A stretch of 64,000 nucleotides of DNA from Castanea sativa (Eukaryota; Streptophyta; Magnoliopsida; Fagales; Fagaceae). Shown piece after piece: positions 47,107 to 59,291 of the stretch (position 1 is the stretch's first letter; every line of letters starts with the position of its first letter). Both the position numbers and the translations under genes were made by a program. The stretch is taken from the NCBI RefSeq assembly GCF_040712315.1, contig NC_134013.1:3879001-3943000 (forward strand), written 5' to 3'. The notes beneath the pieces are model-generated. The model was not told the origin of the DNA. It searched no databases and worked only from the letters and a program-made list of their open reading frames with translations.

Positions 47107-47536
47107 TAAAAAAGTAGAGGAAGATGCACAAAAACTTATCAATCAAGAAAGTAACAAAGAATACGGTTTTAAATGTAATAGAATAGAGAAAAAAAATTGT
47201 GTGATTGACCCAATTAATTCTTTAAAAATCTGTAACCGACTCTAAAAATTTAGAATTAAGGCGGCTTCTTCTTGTTGTAGTAGTATCGGAGTCAAGATTA
47301 CTTCTTTTAAAAAAAAATATTTAAGAACCTTACCTTAATACGTGTCCTAGATTCCTTTTTGTGGAGAAATAAGTTTTTCTTACTACTAGTACTAGGAAAG
47401 AAACTAAACAATTGAAGGATGAAATGGGATTACTCCAAGCTAAGGTTTTCGCTAAATTTAAGATACAGAAAATGCACCTCAAGAGATACTTCACTGAACC
47501 AAACAAACTGTTGAAATAATTAAGAACAGAAAAATA

Positions 47537-47572
<36 letters not shown>

Positions 47573-48455
47573 AAATTAAAATTAAAAAGTAAGAGATTTA
47601 ACGTGATTCGACCTGATTCACATAATCACAGCAAAGAACCCCCAAACCATTGTTACTTCATCTCTGTAGCAAATGGAAAAGACACACAACAGTGACACCA
47701 CCTTTCTTTCATGTCAAAAAAGAGAGATTTGAAAATGCATTAAATACTGAAATGGGGATAACCGACATGAAGCTAATTCGTTGACACAACTATGAGAAAT
47801 CAGGGGTCCTACAAGAAGATTTCCAGAAACGTGTAAAGTTAATGGACCACATCACCACGGAAATATCTAAGGTTAAAATAATCAAAAGGGACAATCAAAA
47901 CATAATTTGGAGGATTATAACTTTTCAAGCAAGCAAGCAAGCAAGAGAAAGTGATGGCTAAATTCAATAAATGCGAAGAAAAAGAAGTAACTTTGGTATT
48001 GTTTAGTAATGTTATTTGTATTTTTTAAAAATATATGTGAGTAAGAAAATATTTAAAAAAATATGTAATATTATTTAAAGATTAAAAAGTATTACTTAAA
48101 TTACCCGTCCAAACATATTATATACTACTTCTTATTCATATCTTCAAAAAATATCCTAGCTAAAAAAAAAAAAAATTCATATTCCAAAACCTAGGGAGGA
48201 AGTCTCAAAGTCCGGTCAACCTTAAACGTGTATTCCAATTGAGATTTAAAAAGTTTCTATATATATATATATATATATATATGCCCAAATAATATATATC
48301 ATCGTAATATAATAATTTGATATAACAAAGTTGTAATCGTTATAAATATATATATATATATATATATATAGATCGTCAAATTTTACCAACAGATCTTATG
48401 ATTTCATTAGCCCATAATTGTGCTGTAGAATTTGCACCAACAATCACCAATAAAA

Positions 48456-48498
<43 letters not shown>

Positions 48499-49264
48499 GC
48501 AGCACATGCAGTAGCAACATTCCAATTATTTATCAACAGATCTATATGATATCATTCGCCCATAATTGTGTAGTACGCTTATCCAAAAAAAAAAAAAATT
48601 GTGTAGTACGATTTGCAAAAGGCCAAAATATAATAACACTCTTGTGTTTGGCTCAATTGCAAAAGCACTCCATAGGAATTCAATTATTCTTCCTTCTAAC
48701 TCTTTAAAGTTTTCATATTTTGTCAAATTAACCCCTTAAACAAACTTATATTAAGTCTTACAAGCTAAAAATCACGTCACCAATTAATTCGTACCATTGG
48801 TCACATGATATTTCTTTTCATAAATGCTAACAAAAGTTAATCTTAGAGGTCAATTTGACGAATATGAAAACCTCTAAGTGTCATAAAGAAGAATTTAGAC
48901 CTTAGAGAGTGTTTTTGCTATTGATCCAAATTCCAAACTCCAAATGGTGTTTTTGCATTTAGGCCATTTGCAAAATGTACAATTTCAAAAACACTCCTTT
49001 AAAATGTATAACAAGTTTGAACATCTTAAAATTTGAGATGGCTAAATGTCCCCACCAGATTTGACCTGATCAATATTGCCAACATCACGTGGGCTTTCCC
49101 GCCTTGACGAGGGGACGATGTGAAATGAATTTTGTCTGTCCTCTCTCATTTTGCCTAGTGGAGTAAGAACTAAGAAGACCAAGAATAATAGCTATTTGTG
49201 CTCCACAAACAAGCTGAACCGACCTCAATCCTGGAGGATAATATCTTAATTAATGTGAATTATG
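47107..49264. other. Gene-free stretch with AT microsatellites
   Basis: TA runs at about 47540-47569, 48259-48282, 48347-48371 and 48462-48495. Short repeats of AACAGATCT.ATGAT.TCATT and GCCCATAATTGTG lie on both sides of the last run (48387-48422, 48534-48570). No gene. Confidence 0.6.
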
Positions 49265-49275
49265 ATTAAATTTAT

Positions 49276-49434
49276 TTATTTTTATATACAATATAGAAAT
49301 TCTATTATACCCTAATTTAAGTATATATATGTGTGAAGCTACCTCCTGGAGACTTAAACTCCAACCCTTACTCTCCACATCCCACAAACACTTATACTTG
49401 TGGAGTGACTATTGCACTAAGAGTATGCAGTAAT
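49276..49434 (-). mobile_element. tRNA-type SINE (family 1), copy d
   Basis: T-rich left end, box B as GGAGACTTAAACTCC and box A as GTGGAGTGACTATTGCACTA (plus-strand view). Flanked by a perfect 11-bp duplication ATTAAATTTAT (49265-49275, 49435-49445). Confidence 0.9.
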
Positions 49435-49990
49435 ATTAAATTTATACTCTAAACATATTGTATGACATATCTGAATCTCACGTTGGCCAAGGAAAACCAA
49501 GGTGGATAAATATAAACTTATGCAAAAAGAAATTAATTCATTACTCCAAGAGCACAATAAATGTGTGTTTCACTCCTTTTAGTAGATTTCACTAATTAAA
49601 TTCATGATGAGATTCATATTAGAGAAGAACATGCATTTATTTTGCTTTCAGATCACCAAATAATCACACAAACTTATAAAGACATGCTCATTTGCTTTGT
49701 AGAGTGACCATCGCACAAAAAATATGCGGTAATATTACTCTAAACATATTGTACGACATATTTGAATCCCACATTGGCCAAGAAAAACCAAGGTGGATAA
49801 ATATAAACTTATGCAAAAAAAATTTATTCATTACTCGAAGAGCACAATAAATGTGTGCTTCACTCCTTTTCATGGATTTCACTAATTAAATTCATGATGA
49901 GATTCGTATTAGAGAAGTACATGCATTTATTTTGCTTTTGGATCACCAATAATCACACAAACTTATAAAGACATGTTCATTTGCTTTGGG
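49401..49990. repeat. 299-bp tandem duplication that includes the head of SINE copy d
   Basis: Copy 1 is 49401-49699 and copy 2 is 49700-about 49990, roughly 90% alike by eye. Copy 2 starts with the SINE head (AGAGTGACCATCGCAC), so the duplication came after the SINE insertion. A 64-codon minus-strand frame in copy 2 is not conserved as coding. Confidence 0.92.
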
Positions 49991-50883
49991 CAGCCTGAGG
50001 ATGAGCTTTGGGACAATTGGATTATGGGTCAGTATTTCAGCCCAACCCAATAAACTCCAGGCCGAGAAATAGTACGGACAACAGGTAGTAAGCATAACTA
50101 TTCAAATAGCTTTTATCGGGTCCAGCTCTGTAAAATCTTCCAAGTTCCGATGCCCATATAAATAATTCCGATTGAAATGAGTAGTTAATGGGCTTTACAT
50201 TTAAAGTATGAAATGATGGGCTCATTGGACACTTGTACTTACCGGACCTCTTATTTGTACTTTCAAGGCTTGAATATTCCTCGTACAAGCAAATTACAAG
50301 AATTATTCAGCAAAAAGCAAAGTACTTGAATTAGCTGATGCTTAATCAGATTCAAACTTATTATTATTATTTCTTGTCAGAATATTGTAAGTTCAAAATT
50401 TTTTCCCCCAGTTTTTGCTATGTTTTAAGAGCATCATTACATTTTGTATTTTTTTTTTCTTATAGTTAATAGTAATACTTAAAATTAAAATTTTCCTCAA
50501 ATAATATAAATTAAAATTATCCTAGCTAATTAAATCTAATAATATAATCTCAAATATTATTAATTCTAAATTTTTAATATAAATTTTTTAAGGGGTTAAA
50601 AATTATAATCCCAATAATTACTTTATTATAATAACATAATATAGTTTATGAACAAGTTCAAGATTATTCGGCAAGAAAATTAATCAAGTTTAAATATGTA
50701 ATCTAATTTGATAATAAGCTTGAAGTCAAATCCTGTCAAAATAAGATTAAATGAACCAATTCTGCATTCTTTTTTTTTCCTTTTTTTTTGCAAAGATCAA
50801 CTTGTTTAAATCAACCTTAAAAATTACATGTTAGAGTATGAAACCTACTTATTATTCCAAACATTTGGGCACATGAAGGAGAT
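49991..50883. other. Gene-free stretch
   Basis: At 50037-50288 an 83-codon minus-strand frame lies in GC-richer DNA with CCCATATAAATAATTCC (about 50152), which could be an LTR fragment. Its ends could not be found. The rest is AT-rich. Confidence 0.5.
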
Positions 50884-51169
50884 TGTTAAAATTATGGTTA
50901 AATGATTAAATTTACCATTTTATAATGATTTAAATTTTTTGGATAATCAATATTTTATCATAGTATTAGAGCATGGAATCAAATAGTTCAATCTCTGTCC
51001 CCACTCTACTTTCCAATTAAAATTAATGTAGAATATCTCATGTGTTAGGCTTCACCAACTAATAAGGAGCTGGTGCCCATACGTGAAAAGAAGTATTAAA
51101 ATTATGATTAGTTAATTAAATTTATAATTTCCTAATAGCTCAAACTTTTGGAATAATCTGTAATTTATA
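50884..51169 (+). mobile_element. TRIM-like miniature LTR element
   Basis: LTR1 50884-50960 (TGTTAAAATTATGGTTAAAT to TTTTATCA) is followed directly by TAGTATTAGAGCATGG (50961-50976). That resembles TGGTATCAGAGC, the primer-binding site for initiator tRNA-Met used by many plant Ty1-copia elements. About 117 bp later comes a purine-rich GTGAAAAGAAG (a possible polypurine tract), then LTR2 51094-51169, about 75% like LTR1. A similar ACATGAAGGAGA lies just before LTR1. There is no coding capacity. The very short LTRs fit a decayed TRIM or a tandem relic. Confidence 0.6.
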
Positions 51170-51442
51170 AGAAGTAATTATATAAATTAAGCACCATCTT
51201 CATTTTATGCTTTCACCTACTACTTATTTTATGGATTTTGACAGGTGCTCTAAAGGTATTTATAGTGAACCATTTTAGAAAAAAATTTATAAGAAAAGAA
51301 ATTAAAAAAAAAACTAATTTTTTTTAAATAGTTTTTTTATTTTCTATAAAAGTGGTATAAAAAATTATAGTTCATTAACAAAGATTGATCCTTTACAATT
51401 TTGAAACCTTAAAAAAAGTGTGAAATGGGAATTCTATAAGCA

Positions 51443-53813
51443 TTCCATTTTGCCCTCGATCTCACCAAGCTTATTATGAGTTGTATCACATCGACAAGCA
51501 TCTCTATCCTTGTTAATGGAAGCAAATTGGAAACCTTCCTCCCATCGTGTGGCATTAGACAAGGACATCCCTTGTCTCCTTATATTTTCATCATGTGTAT
51601 GGAATATTTAACTCATCTCATTGAAGGAAAATGTGTGGAAGGTAGTTGGTCCCCCTTAAAGGCATCTCGGGAGAATGTTGGTATCTCTCACATCATGTTT
51701 GTAGACAATCTAATATTGTTTGCAAAGGTCAATGACAAAACTTGTGAAGCCATCTCAGAAGTCCTACAAACCTTCTGCTCGAAATCGGGGCAAAAAGTAA
51801 GTATGGAAAAGTCTAAGATTTACTTCTCTCCCAATGTAGAGCACAGGATGAGGGAAGACGTTTGTGAGAGGCTTGGTATCCATGCCACCTCAGATTTTGG
51901 AAAGTACTTTGGATTCCCAATCTAACATAAAGGATCGGACAGAAATAAATTCAAGTTTGTTGTTGAAAGGGTTATGTCCAAACTAGCTGGCTAGAAAGCT
52001 AACATTTTGTCCTTTACTGACATAACAGTCTTAGTAAAATCCGGCATGTCTGCTATTCCTACATACGTGATGTAGGGAGCAGCCCTTCCCTCTCACTTGT
52101 GTGAGAAATTGGATAGGGTTAACCAAAGCGAACGACAGATGAGAAAAGAAAGATCCATCTTGTTAGTTGGAATAAGCTAATTAAATCCAAGGAAGAAGGG
52201 GGTCTTGGAATTCAGGCTTCAAGGGGGAAAAACATTGCTTTGCTTGCAAAATTAAATTGGAGAATGTTCCAAGAGAATGAAGCGTTATGGGCCAAAGTGA
52301 TACTTAACAAATACTGTTCAACTTCAAGGAGAAGGGCACATGATCCTGACAGATTGGCCTCTTCCCCAAATTGGCAAGCTATTAAACTTGGTTTCACTAC
52401 TTTTGCTAAAGGCATTGGGATGAGAATAGGTAATGGTGAAAAAATCAGTGTCTGGTATAATAGGTGGGTAAAAGGAAGACCTTAAGGGAACTTATTGAAG
52501 GTCCTCTGCCCCTTATAGAAAGTAGTTTAAAGGTGGCTGACCTGATCCAAAATCAAACTTGGAACTAGAATTTAATTTCCTTTGATCTCCCACTAGCCAT
52601 CAAGGATAGTATTAGAGTGACACCTCTTCAAATTTTTAACCTGGGGGAGGATTCAATTATTTGTTCTGAGTCTAAGGATGGTGAGTTCTCCACAAACTCT
52701 ACTTATCGCTTAGCCAACTTGGAACAACCCTCAGATAATTCCTTTCAAGGATCCTAGATTTGGAAAATTGATATGCTCCCAAAAATAGTGCACTTCATGT
52801 GGCTTTGCCACCACAACAACATCCCGGTAAGAGGAGTTTTGGCTTCGAGGGGTACAAATTGCTACACACAATGCCCAATATGTAATGATCAGGAGGAGAC
52901 AATAATTCATACTCTAAGGGATTGCAACTTTGCTCGCATGTTCTGGGACAAGATTCGTGTGCCTCCAATACTTAGATATACTTTCGATGCAAGTCTAGTT
53001 GACTGGTTCAAAGCAAACTATCAAAGCAACATTGTCTATCACTTTGCTATACCGTGGAGTATACTGTTTCCCTTCGCGATCTAGTTCCTCTAACAGGAAC
53101 AAGGTTTGTTTTGACAATACCCCACTCAATCTTGTTCTCCATAAGTTGTGTTTCAATCAGGCCTTGGAATACTTTTACGGAGTGGGGAAAATTAGAAGCC
53201 AAAATCCGAGGGTGACAATTCCTTTAAGATGCCTGAAACCTCCTATGAATTGGCTAAAGCTTAATACGGATGGGGCGTCGCTTGGGAATCCAGAAAAGGC
53301 TGGTGGGGATGGTATTAGAGATAGTGCAGGCATATGGGTGAAGGGATTTTCATGTTTCATAGGGCTTGCAACTAGTGTAATGGCCGAATGTTGGGCTCTT
53401 AGAGATGGGCTAAGCCTGGCAACCCAGCTAGGTATTCAAAATATTGTAGTCAAACTCAATGCCAAAACTATTATTGATATATTGCATTCTAACCAAGAGA
53501 CTAATAACTCCTTCTCTCCTCTGCTTATTGACTGCAGATTACTCCTAAGGAATTTTCCTTAAAGCAAGGTGAGACATGTATTTAGAGAAGCAAACTTTTG
53601 CTGATGCCTTGGCTAGAAGGGGTGTGTCACAACCTGAGGATTTTGTTGTATTTGATAATCCTCCTTCGAATAATATTAACACTTTTGTAAACTCAGATAT
53701 GTATGGTTTGTACTATGGCAGACTCACAACTGCTCCTACTGCTACTTTGGCCATTCTGGCTAGTTAATCTTTAATGAAGTTTCCTTTTAACCAAAATAAA
53801 TAAATAAATAAAT
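51443..53813 (+). pseudogene. 5'-truncated L1-type LINE ORF2 (RT, zinc-binding, RNase H), inactive
   Basis: Plus-strand pieces in three frames. RT palm (51476-51925): ISILVNGSK, GIRQGHPLSPYIF, and the catalytic box as FVDN instead of FADD. RT thumb and connection (about 51930-52490): NILSFTDITVLVKSGMSAI, EEGGLGIQ and LNWRMF. A zf-RVT region (52773-52960) with CPICNDQEETIIHTLRDC. RNase H (about 53240-53490) with NTDGASLGNP and AECWALRDGL, but VKLNAK where an Asp is usual. A C-terminal piece (53576-53767) with ADALARRGV follows. The 3' end is TTAATGAAGTTTCCTTTTAACC and a (TAAA)n tail at about 53796-53813. Many stops and frameshifts and the altered RT and RNase H residues show it is dead. The 5' half, including the endonuclease, is missing. 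Confidence 0.92.
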
Positions 53814-55548
53814 GTTTTCAATTTTCTAAATAGTCTTTTAGATGAAATGAATAGTCAATAATGGCCCACCAATTCAAAAAAAATCACCCACAAATATCAA
53901 ATTTTTTATATCAAATTATGTGGAAAAAAAAAAATCTCTTATTTCATAGTTAGAGTTATGTGGTTGAAGTAGTTTTAAATTCTTAATGGTAGTTGGACTT
54001 TCTCTCTCTTTTATCTCTCTTATGTTTCTTTTGGCGGGAAACCAGAACACTAGTACACAACTCAGATTCATTTGGGATTTGGGATACAAATAACATATAC
54101 ATGTGAGACATGTGGGACTTAAATGCCATGTAATTGGAGAGTGATTTTGACGCGCTGTGAATGGCGTAAGAACTTTTAAGAATTGCATGTATCAAAGCTT
54201 TATAGCAAGAAGAAGAAGAAGAAGAAGAAATTAGAAAAAGACATTTTAGACTTTTGTAAGAGCTAGTCAAGATTAAAAACTCTTTGAGTTTGTGCAAAAT
54301 GCCACAAAGGAGGGGTTAAAAGAACATAGGAGTGAAAAACGAAAAGGAAGAAAGAAGGAACACACAACAACAAAGAATATATGAAGAAAAAAGAAAAGAA
54401 AAGAAAAAGAAAGAAAAGTTTGTATAGTGAGGATCTTTCAGTGCCATCAATTCACTTAATTGTGCTTGGACTGTCATCCATTTACTACCCACAAACAAAA
54501 TCCCTTTCCCTGCACATTTGCACCCACTTTCCCTTACAAGAAATGACTATTTTCTCACCATGCGATCATGCTTCTCAACCCCATCTTAACTTTCTTTCTC
54601 TTTCTCGAGAAAAAAGGAAAAGGGGGATGAAAAAGAAAAGTGAATTTAACACTATACAACATAAAGTCATTAGCTAAGTGTATATAAAGATGCCCATCTA
54701 AATCTAGTTGGGAATATATTTCAATCCAAACAATGATGCCCTATCTTCATTCACTTTATTTGGCATGATACATTTAAGGTCAGTGACATTGGCATCAATC
54801 CTTTTCCATCAATTTCCAAGCTAAAAAGGCTTCCAAGCAAAATGAAGACTAGAGTATAGAAATATAAAGTCACTCGTAAAAAAAGGTAGGTGAAGAGGCC
54901 TTTTCTCCGTCTACATAAATGGATTTTGTGATGGACATTTTGTGTTGTGGAAGGATGCCACGTGTCCATTCTTTCTATTACCTCGATAATAAGACAAATT
55001 CAAGACGTTAAATACGTGGGTAATTTTATTTCCCTCAAAAACAAAATTTAAAGTAACATATCTTAAACTAACCCTAGTGAAATTCAATGCATGTAAAAAG
55101 CTAATATTTCTTTTTTCCTTTGGTAGTGCAATACTTTTTTTTTTTTTTTGTGTCTCTTTCTCCCAAAAAAAAAGAGAAAAAGAAAATAGTGTTGAATTCA
55201 AGATGTATCATTTTCTTTTTATCCCCAACTTATTTTTCAACTTGTTGGATTTGTTTCTGGGCGTGGACTGGCCCATTGAAATTTTGTTCAAAACAAGGAG
55301 ATATCGCTCTCTTCAACATTATAAGAAAGTATTTCCTTTTATGTAAATTGAATGATTCTTTTTGTTTTTTCCTTTCACTTGTTCATTTGGATCAAAACTA
55401 ACGTCAATTTACTTCACCAACCCCTTATGATCAGAGTCATAATTCAAGTGCTGAATGATTATAGCTAAATTTGTACCAAAAAAACAAATTGAGTATAGGC
55501 AAATAGCTAGGTTCCTAACATAGAGACATTGTTGTGACCACCCAAATT
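53814..55548. other. Gene-free stretch
   Basis: Contains (AAG)n at about 54209-54231 and A/G-rich runs at 54380-54416. Several short frames on both strands come from these runs. No domain. Confidence 0.55.
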
Positions 55549-55616
55549 ATTGGTACGGTGAGTTTCTTTTAATTCTTGGCATATTGGTACGGTGAGTTTC
55601 TTTTAATTCTTGGCAT
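55549..55616. repeat. Perfect 34-bp tandem duplication
   Basis: ATTGGTACGGTGAGTTTC and the following 16 bases occur twice, at 55549-55582 and 55583-55616, without differences. Confidence 0.95.
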
Positions 55617-58046
55617 ATGACAGATGTTCTGTGCGAGATGCTAATTTCAATTAACTCAATTGATAAATTTTGTTACCTTTGAATAATAATTTCAAAATAA
55701 ATCTTATTTACACCCAAAATGTTATTACATCGTAATAAATAAGACATTGTATCATATAATTACCAGTTTCTTGTATAATGTAAAAGTTAAAATTGTTAAA
55801 AAATAAAAATTATTCTATCAACTTTTACATCTCACACGAAGGTGATATAATAAGCTATTATATCGAAACTCGATTCTTATACTCAAAACTAATAACATCT
55901 TAACACAATAATAATAAATAATTGTCATGAAACGGACATCAAAAAGTTTAATTTCAATCATACTTATAAATTATTTACTTTAAATAAATAAACGTGTATG
56001 AGATATAGGATTTTAAAGCTACAGTTTGGTTTATTCATATAGACTGAAATGTGGTCCATGGACACGTGCAAATGATGGCATTGTCTTCCTGAATAATGAT
56101 GGATTCCCACCGCTTCTTCCACTGTGTGGGATCCACTCCTATCATGCTACCCAACTTCACTGAGTGTCTCCTCTTTATCTTTGACCGACAAAATGCCCGT
56201 ATCATTTCTTTTTTTTTTCAGTCCCTGTTAAAACTAGCTGATCGATGAAAATGCTACATGACAATAATATATGTAATGGCACTGAGGCAATAATAAGGTT
56301 TTACTGAAAATGCAAAGTGAATTGCAACGAAGTGTCCACAGAAAAGTTTTGTCACTTATTGGCTGTCCCATTTCATACTTGTAATGCACTTGATTAGGAT
56401 AGTCAAAACTCATGAACTGTGTGATAGACAGTTTATCACTTGTTCTGCAGATAATTACCACTGCTTCTAATAAAGTGGCAATGATACATTTTGAAAAGGA
56501 GAATTACGTGTATACCAATGATACATTTGTAGATGATTACAAATGCTTTTGTTGATTAATGGAGGAAGCTACTTATTGCCAGTAAATTGCTAATACATAG
56601 CGAATCATTCATGCATATCATTAATCCTGTGATAGATACATAGTCTTAATCGCATTTCTTTGACTGCTATTAAGTAGTAGAATTCATGTATCATATAATA
56701 TAGTGTAACTCTTTACTTAATTAATGATACACCATCTAATAATTTTTTCAAAAAGTTTTCCTCTAAACCATATTGAAATAATCTCATCCAATTCATTACA
56801 TGATAACTCATAAGACTTAAGACTATCACATTATCTATTAAATCATATAATCTAATTATATGTTATTTAAGTTGTTATGACTCGGTCTTTTGTGGAGGAC
56901 ACTATCATGGAGCTACCGGATACTCAACATTATAAGATTAGTCACCTCGACTAAACTTCTATTTAAACAATTGATAAAAATTCAGTTCATAACATAAGTC
57001 ATTTAACTAAAGGAACAAGTGGATGTTCATTTGACTTGTCACATAGTGGTTTGTAATAACTTTACTTGAAAACCGTTTAAAGGAAAATTCTTTTAATTGT
57101 GTTTTATTAGATTGATATTTTAAAAATCTTATTAATGGATTGCATGTTCTTTAATTATATTCTTAACATACATACCAAATTTATGTTAATCATATGTTAT
57201 TTACAATTTTATCCACAACTCATGTTTTGTATATAATTATGAAATTAACAAAAAAAACTTAATATTATAAAATTTTATAAATGAGGTAGTAATTAGCCTT
57301 TAATTATCTTGAAATTTACATAAATTTAAGGCATAAGAAGATAATGTAATCAAACGATAAATTTATCAACAAAAAAAAAAAAACAAATCTAATAGAGAGT
57401 TATTGAATGGTATAATGTCAGTTTAGCATAAGAAATTCAAATATTTTGAAAAATACTTAATTTATACTAAAACTACCTCATGCTAAGGATAGTTTTGTTT
57501 AATGAAAATACAGTAGGAATAAGAATATGTATTAAAAGAATCATTATTACTAATTTTTTCTATATATTTTTTTAGTTGCAACTGTGAATGAAACATAGAA
57601 TATGTAGATTGTATCCTATAGTAATCATAAAATTTTATAAAAAATACTTAAAATATAATTTATTTTTTTATTTGTTTAATTTAATGAATATTACGTAATT
57701 CAAATGTAACATTAACAAATATTTGTCGTTAAATATAAGAACCATACAAGAGTAATTTATATAAGAATAAACAACACCAAAATTAGTTGATATCATACAA
57801 ATTATACTAAGTTGGAATACAATAAGAGAAATAATGTACAATGTATAACATTAATTTCTATAATATTGTGTCTTGTTAAACACAGAGTCCAAAGGATAAA
57901 TCATTCCTCCCAGGAGTCTCCGCTATATAAAGACCTTCTCTCCCTTTACCTATTTCTTGTGTGCAGAAGATCTCTCAAGAATGTCAACACAAGCAGTGAT
58001 AGATGGCTGCATTCATGACAGTTCAATCAGTATATAATGTCTCAAG
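55617..58046. other. Gene-free stretch
   Basis: AT-rich. A TATA-like CGCTATATAAAGACC at about 57921-57935 is followed by a short frame from an ATG at 57980 that stops after 18 codons. No extended gene model fits. A GACCGAC motif near 56181 has no gene beside it. Confidence 0.5.
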
Positions 58047-58256
58047 ATGTCCCACTTATTATTTACGGATGATCAGCATTTTGTTTTTCCAAGCAATGGT
58101 AGTTTGGTGCAACAAAATACCGAACATCCTCAAGAAATTTGAAGAAGTCATCAAGACAGAGCTAAATAAAGATAAGAGTATAGGAGCATACTCTTTTTCA
58201 TACAAATACAAGAGAAGAGCACAAACGGGAAACAATGAACATACTAGGAATTCAGG
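58047..58256 (+). pseudogene. Small LINE reverse-transcriptase fragment
   Basis: Three successive frames give MSHLLFTDDQ (compare SHLLFADDS, the RT catalytic box), then CNKIPNILKKFEEV..ELNKDKS (compare the usual iLk.YE..SGQ..N..KS), then TLFHTNTREEHKRETMNILG (compare LFFSkNT.....I...LG). The order and spacing match plant L1-type RT, with at least two frameshifts. About 210 bp remain. Confidence 0.75.
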
Positions 58257-58326
58257 TCTATGTTGCTGTTAGGTTTTTAGCAATGTTGTCAAATCCATGA
58301 AAAAAATTTGTATGTGTGTCTTGTAA

Positions 58327-59288
58327 GAGCATTCACATCCGGCCTAGGATATGGCAAATGTAAGAAAAATTTAGCTATGAGGCCCAAATAACTCAACACC
58401 AGGACATGGAAACATGTAAAAATGCAAATTTTTTTGGCATAGTGCTACAGTATCGTCACTGTAGCACAATGGTATAAACAAAATATTGTATTTTAATCGG
58501 TTTGGTTCTTCTCTCTCCTCTCTCATTCTTTCATTATCTTTTTCTCTCTTCATTTTCTCTCTTTCTTTCTGCTCTTTCTTCTTCCTGCTCTCTCTCTTCT
58601 AACCCAAAAACTCTGTTGTTCCGATGATGGGTAACGATGGCCACCACCAACACAGGCCGCCACCGCATGCAAGCCTTTCTCTCATCCTCTCTCTCTCTCC
58701 ATAGCTCATCTCAGACCAAGCGGGTTTGTTCATGGGTTTTCGGCGTGGTTGTGGGTTTGTAAGATACTCTGGGCGAGATCGGTGTGATCAAGGATTTGGT
58801 AGTTGTTGTGGCGGCGAGATCAGCGGGGTTGTGGGTTTGGAAATCGAATTTGGTTGTGGGTGGTGATGGGTTTACTAATCGATTTTGGCCATGGGTTTGG
58901 GGCTGAGTTCGGTGGTGGATCATGGTGGGCTGTGGGTTATGGTGGCATGGTGGATTTGGGGCTAAGTTTGGTGGGTTTGCTTGGTGGGTCAGGTGGATCG
59001 GCGTGTGCTGTTGATGGTGGATTAGTAGGTTTTTTTTGGGATTTTGATAAATTGTGTTGATGGTGGATCAATGAGGGTTTTTTTGGTTTAGTGTTGGGGG
59101 TTTTTTTTTTTGATAAACTGTGTTGGGTTTTGGGTCTTCATGGTGGTGATGGAGAGAGAGAGAGAGAGAGAGAGAGACACATATATATTTTATTGTGTAA
59201 ATATATTATTTTAATTTATTGTATAAGAAAATAAAAGTTGGAATGTTAGGAAAATAGGATAAGATGGCTTTTCCGGATATGAATGCTC
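58327..59288 (+). mobile_element. Non-autonomous TIR transposon (hairpin family, copy E4) with TAA duplication
   Basis: The left end GAGCATTCACATCCGG and the right end read inward, GAGCATTCATATCCGG, are inverted. TAA flanks both sides (58324-58326, 59289-59291). The hairpin 58442-58467 (GTGCTACAGT, 6-base loop, ACTGTAGCAC) is perfect. A CT-rich block (58508-58600) and GT-rich DNA (TGGGTTTG repeats, GATCGGTGTGATC) follow, like E2. Frames at 58803-59060 are glycine-rich by-products. A GA run lies at 59153-59175. Confidence 0.88.
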
Positions 59289-59291
59289 TAA

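Noticed and set aside
50037..50288. 83-codon minus-strand frame
   Set aside because: No domain, and it lies in possible LTR-like DNA with a TATA motif; no ends or splice context support a gene.
57921..58017. TATA box followed by a short ATG frame
   Set aside because: The frame ends after 18 codons and runs into a broken LINE fragment; no gene model fits.
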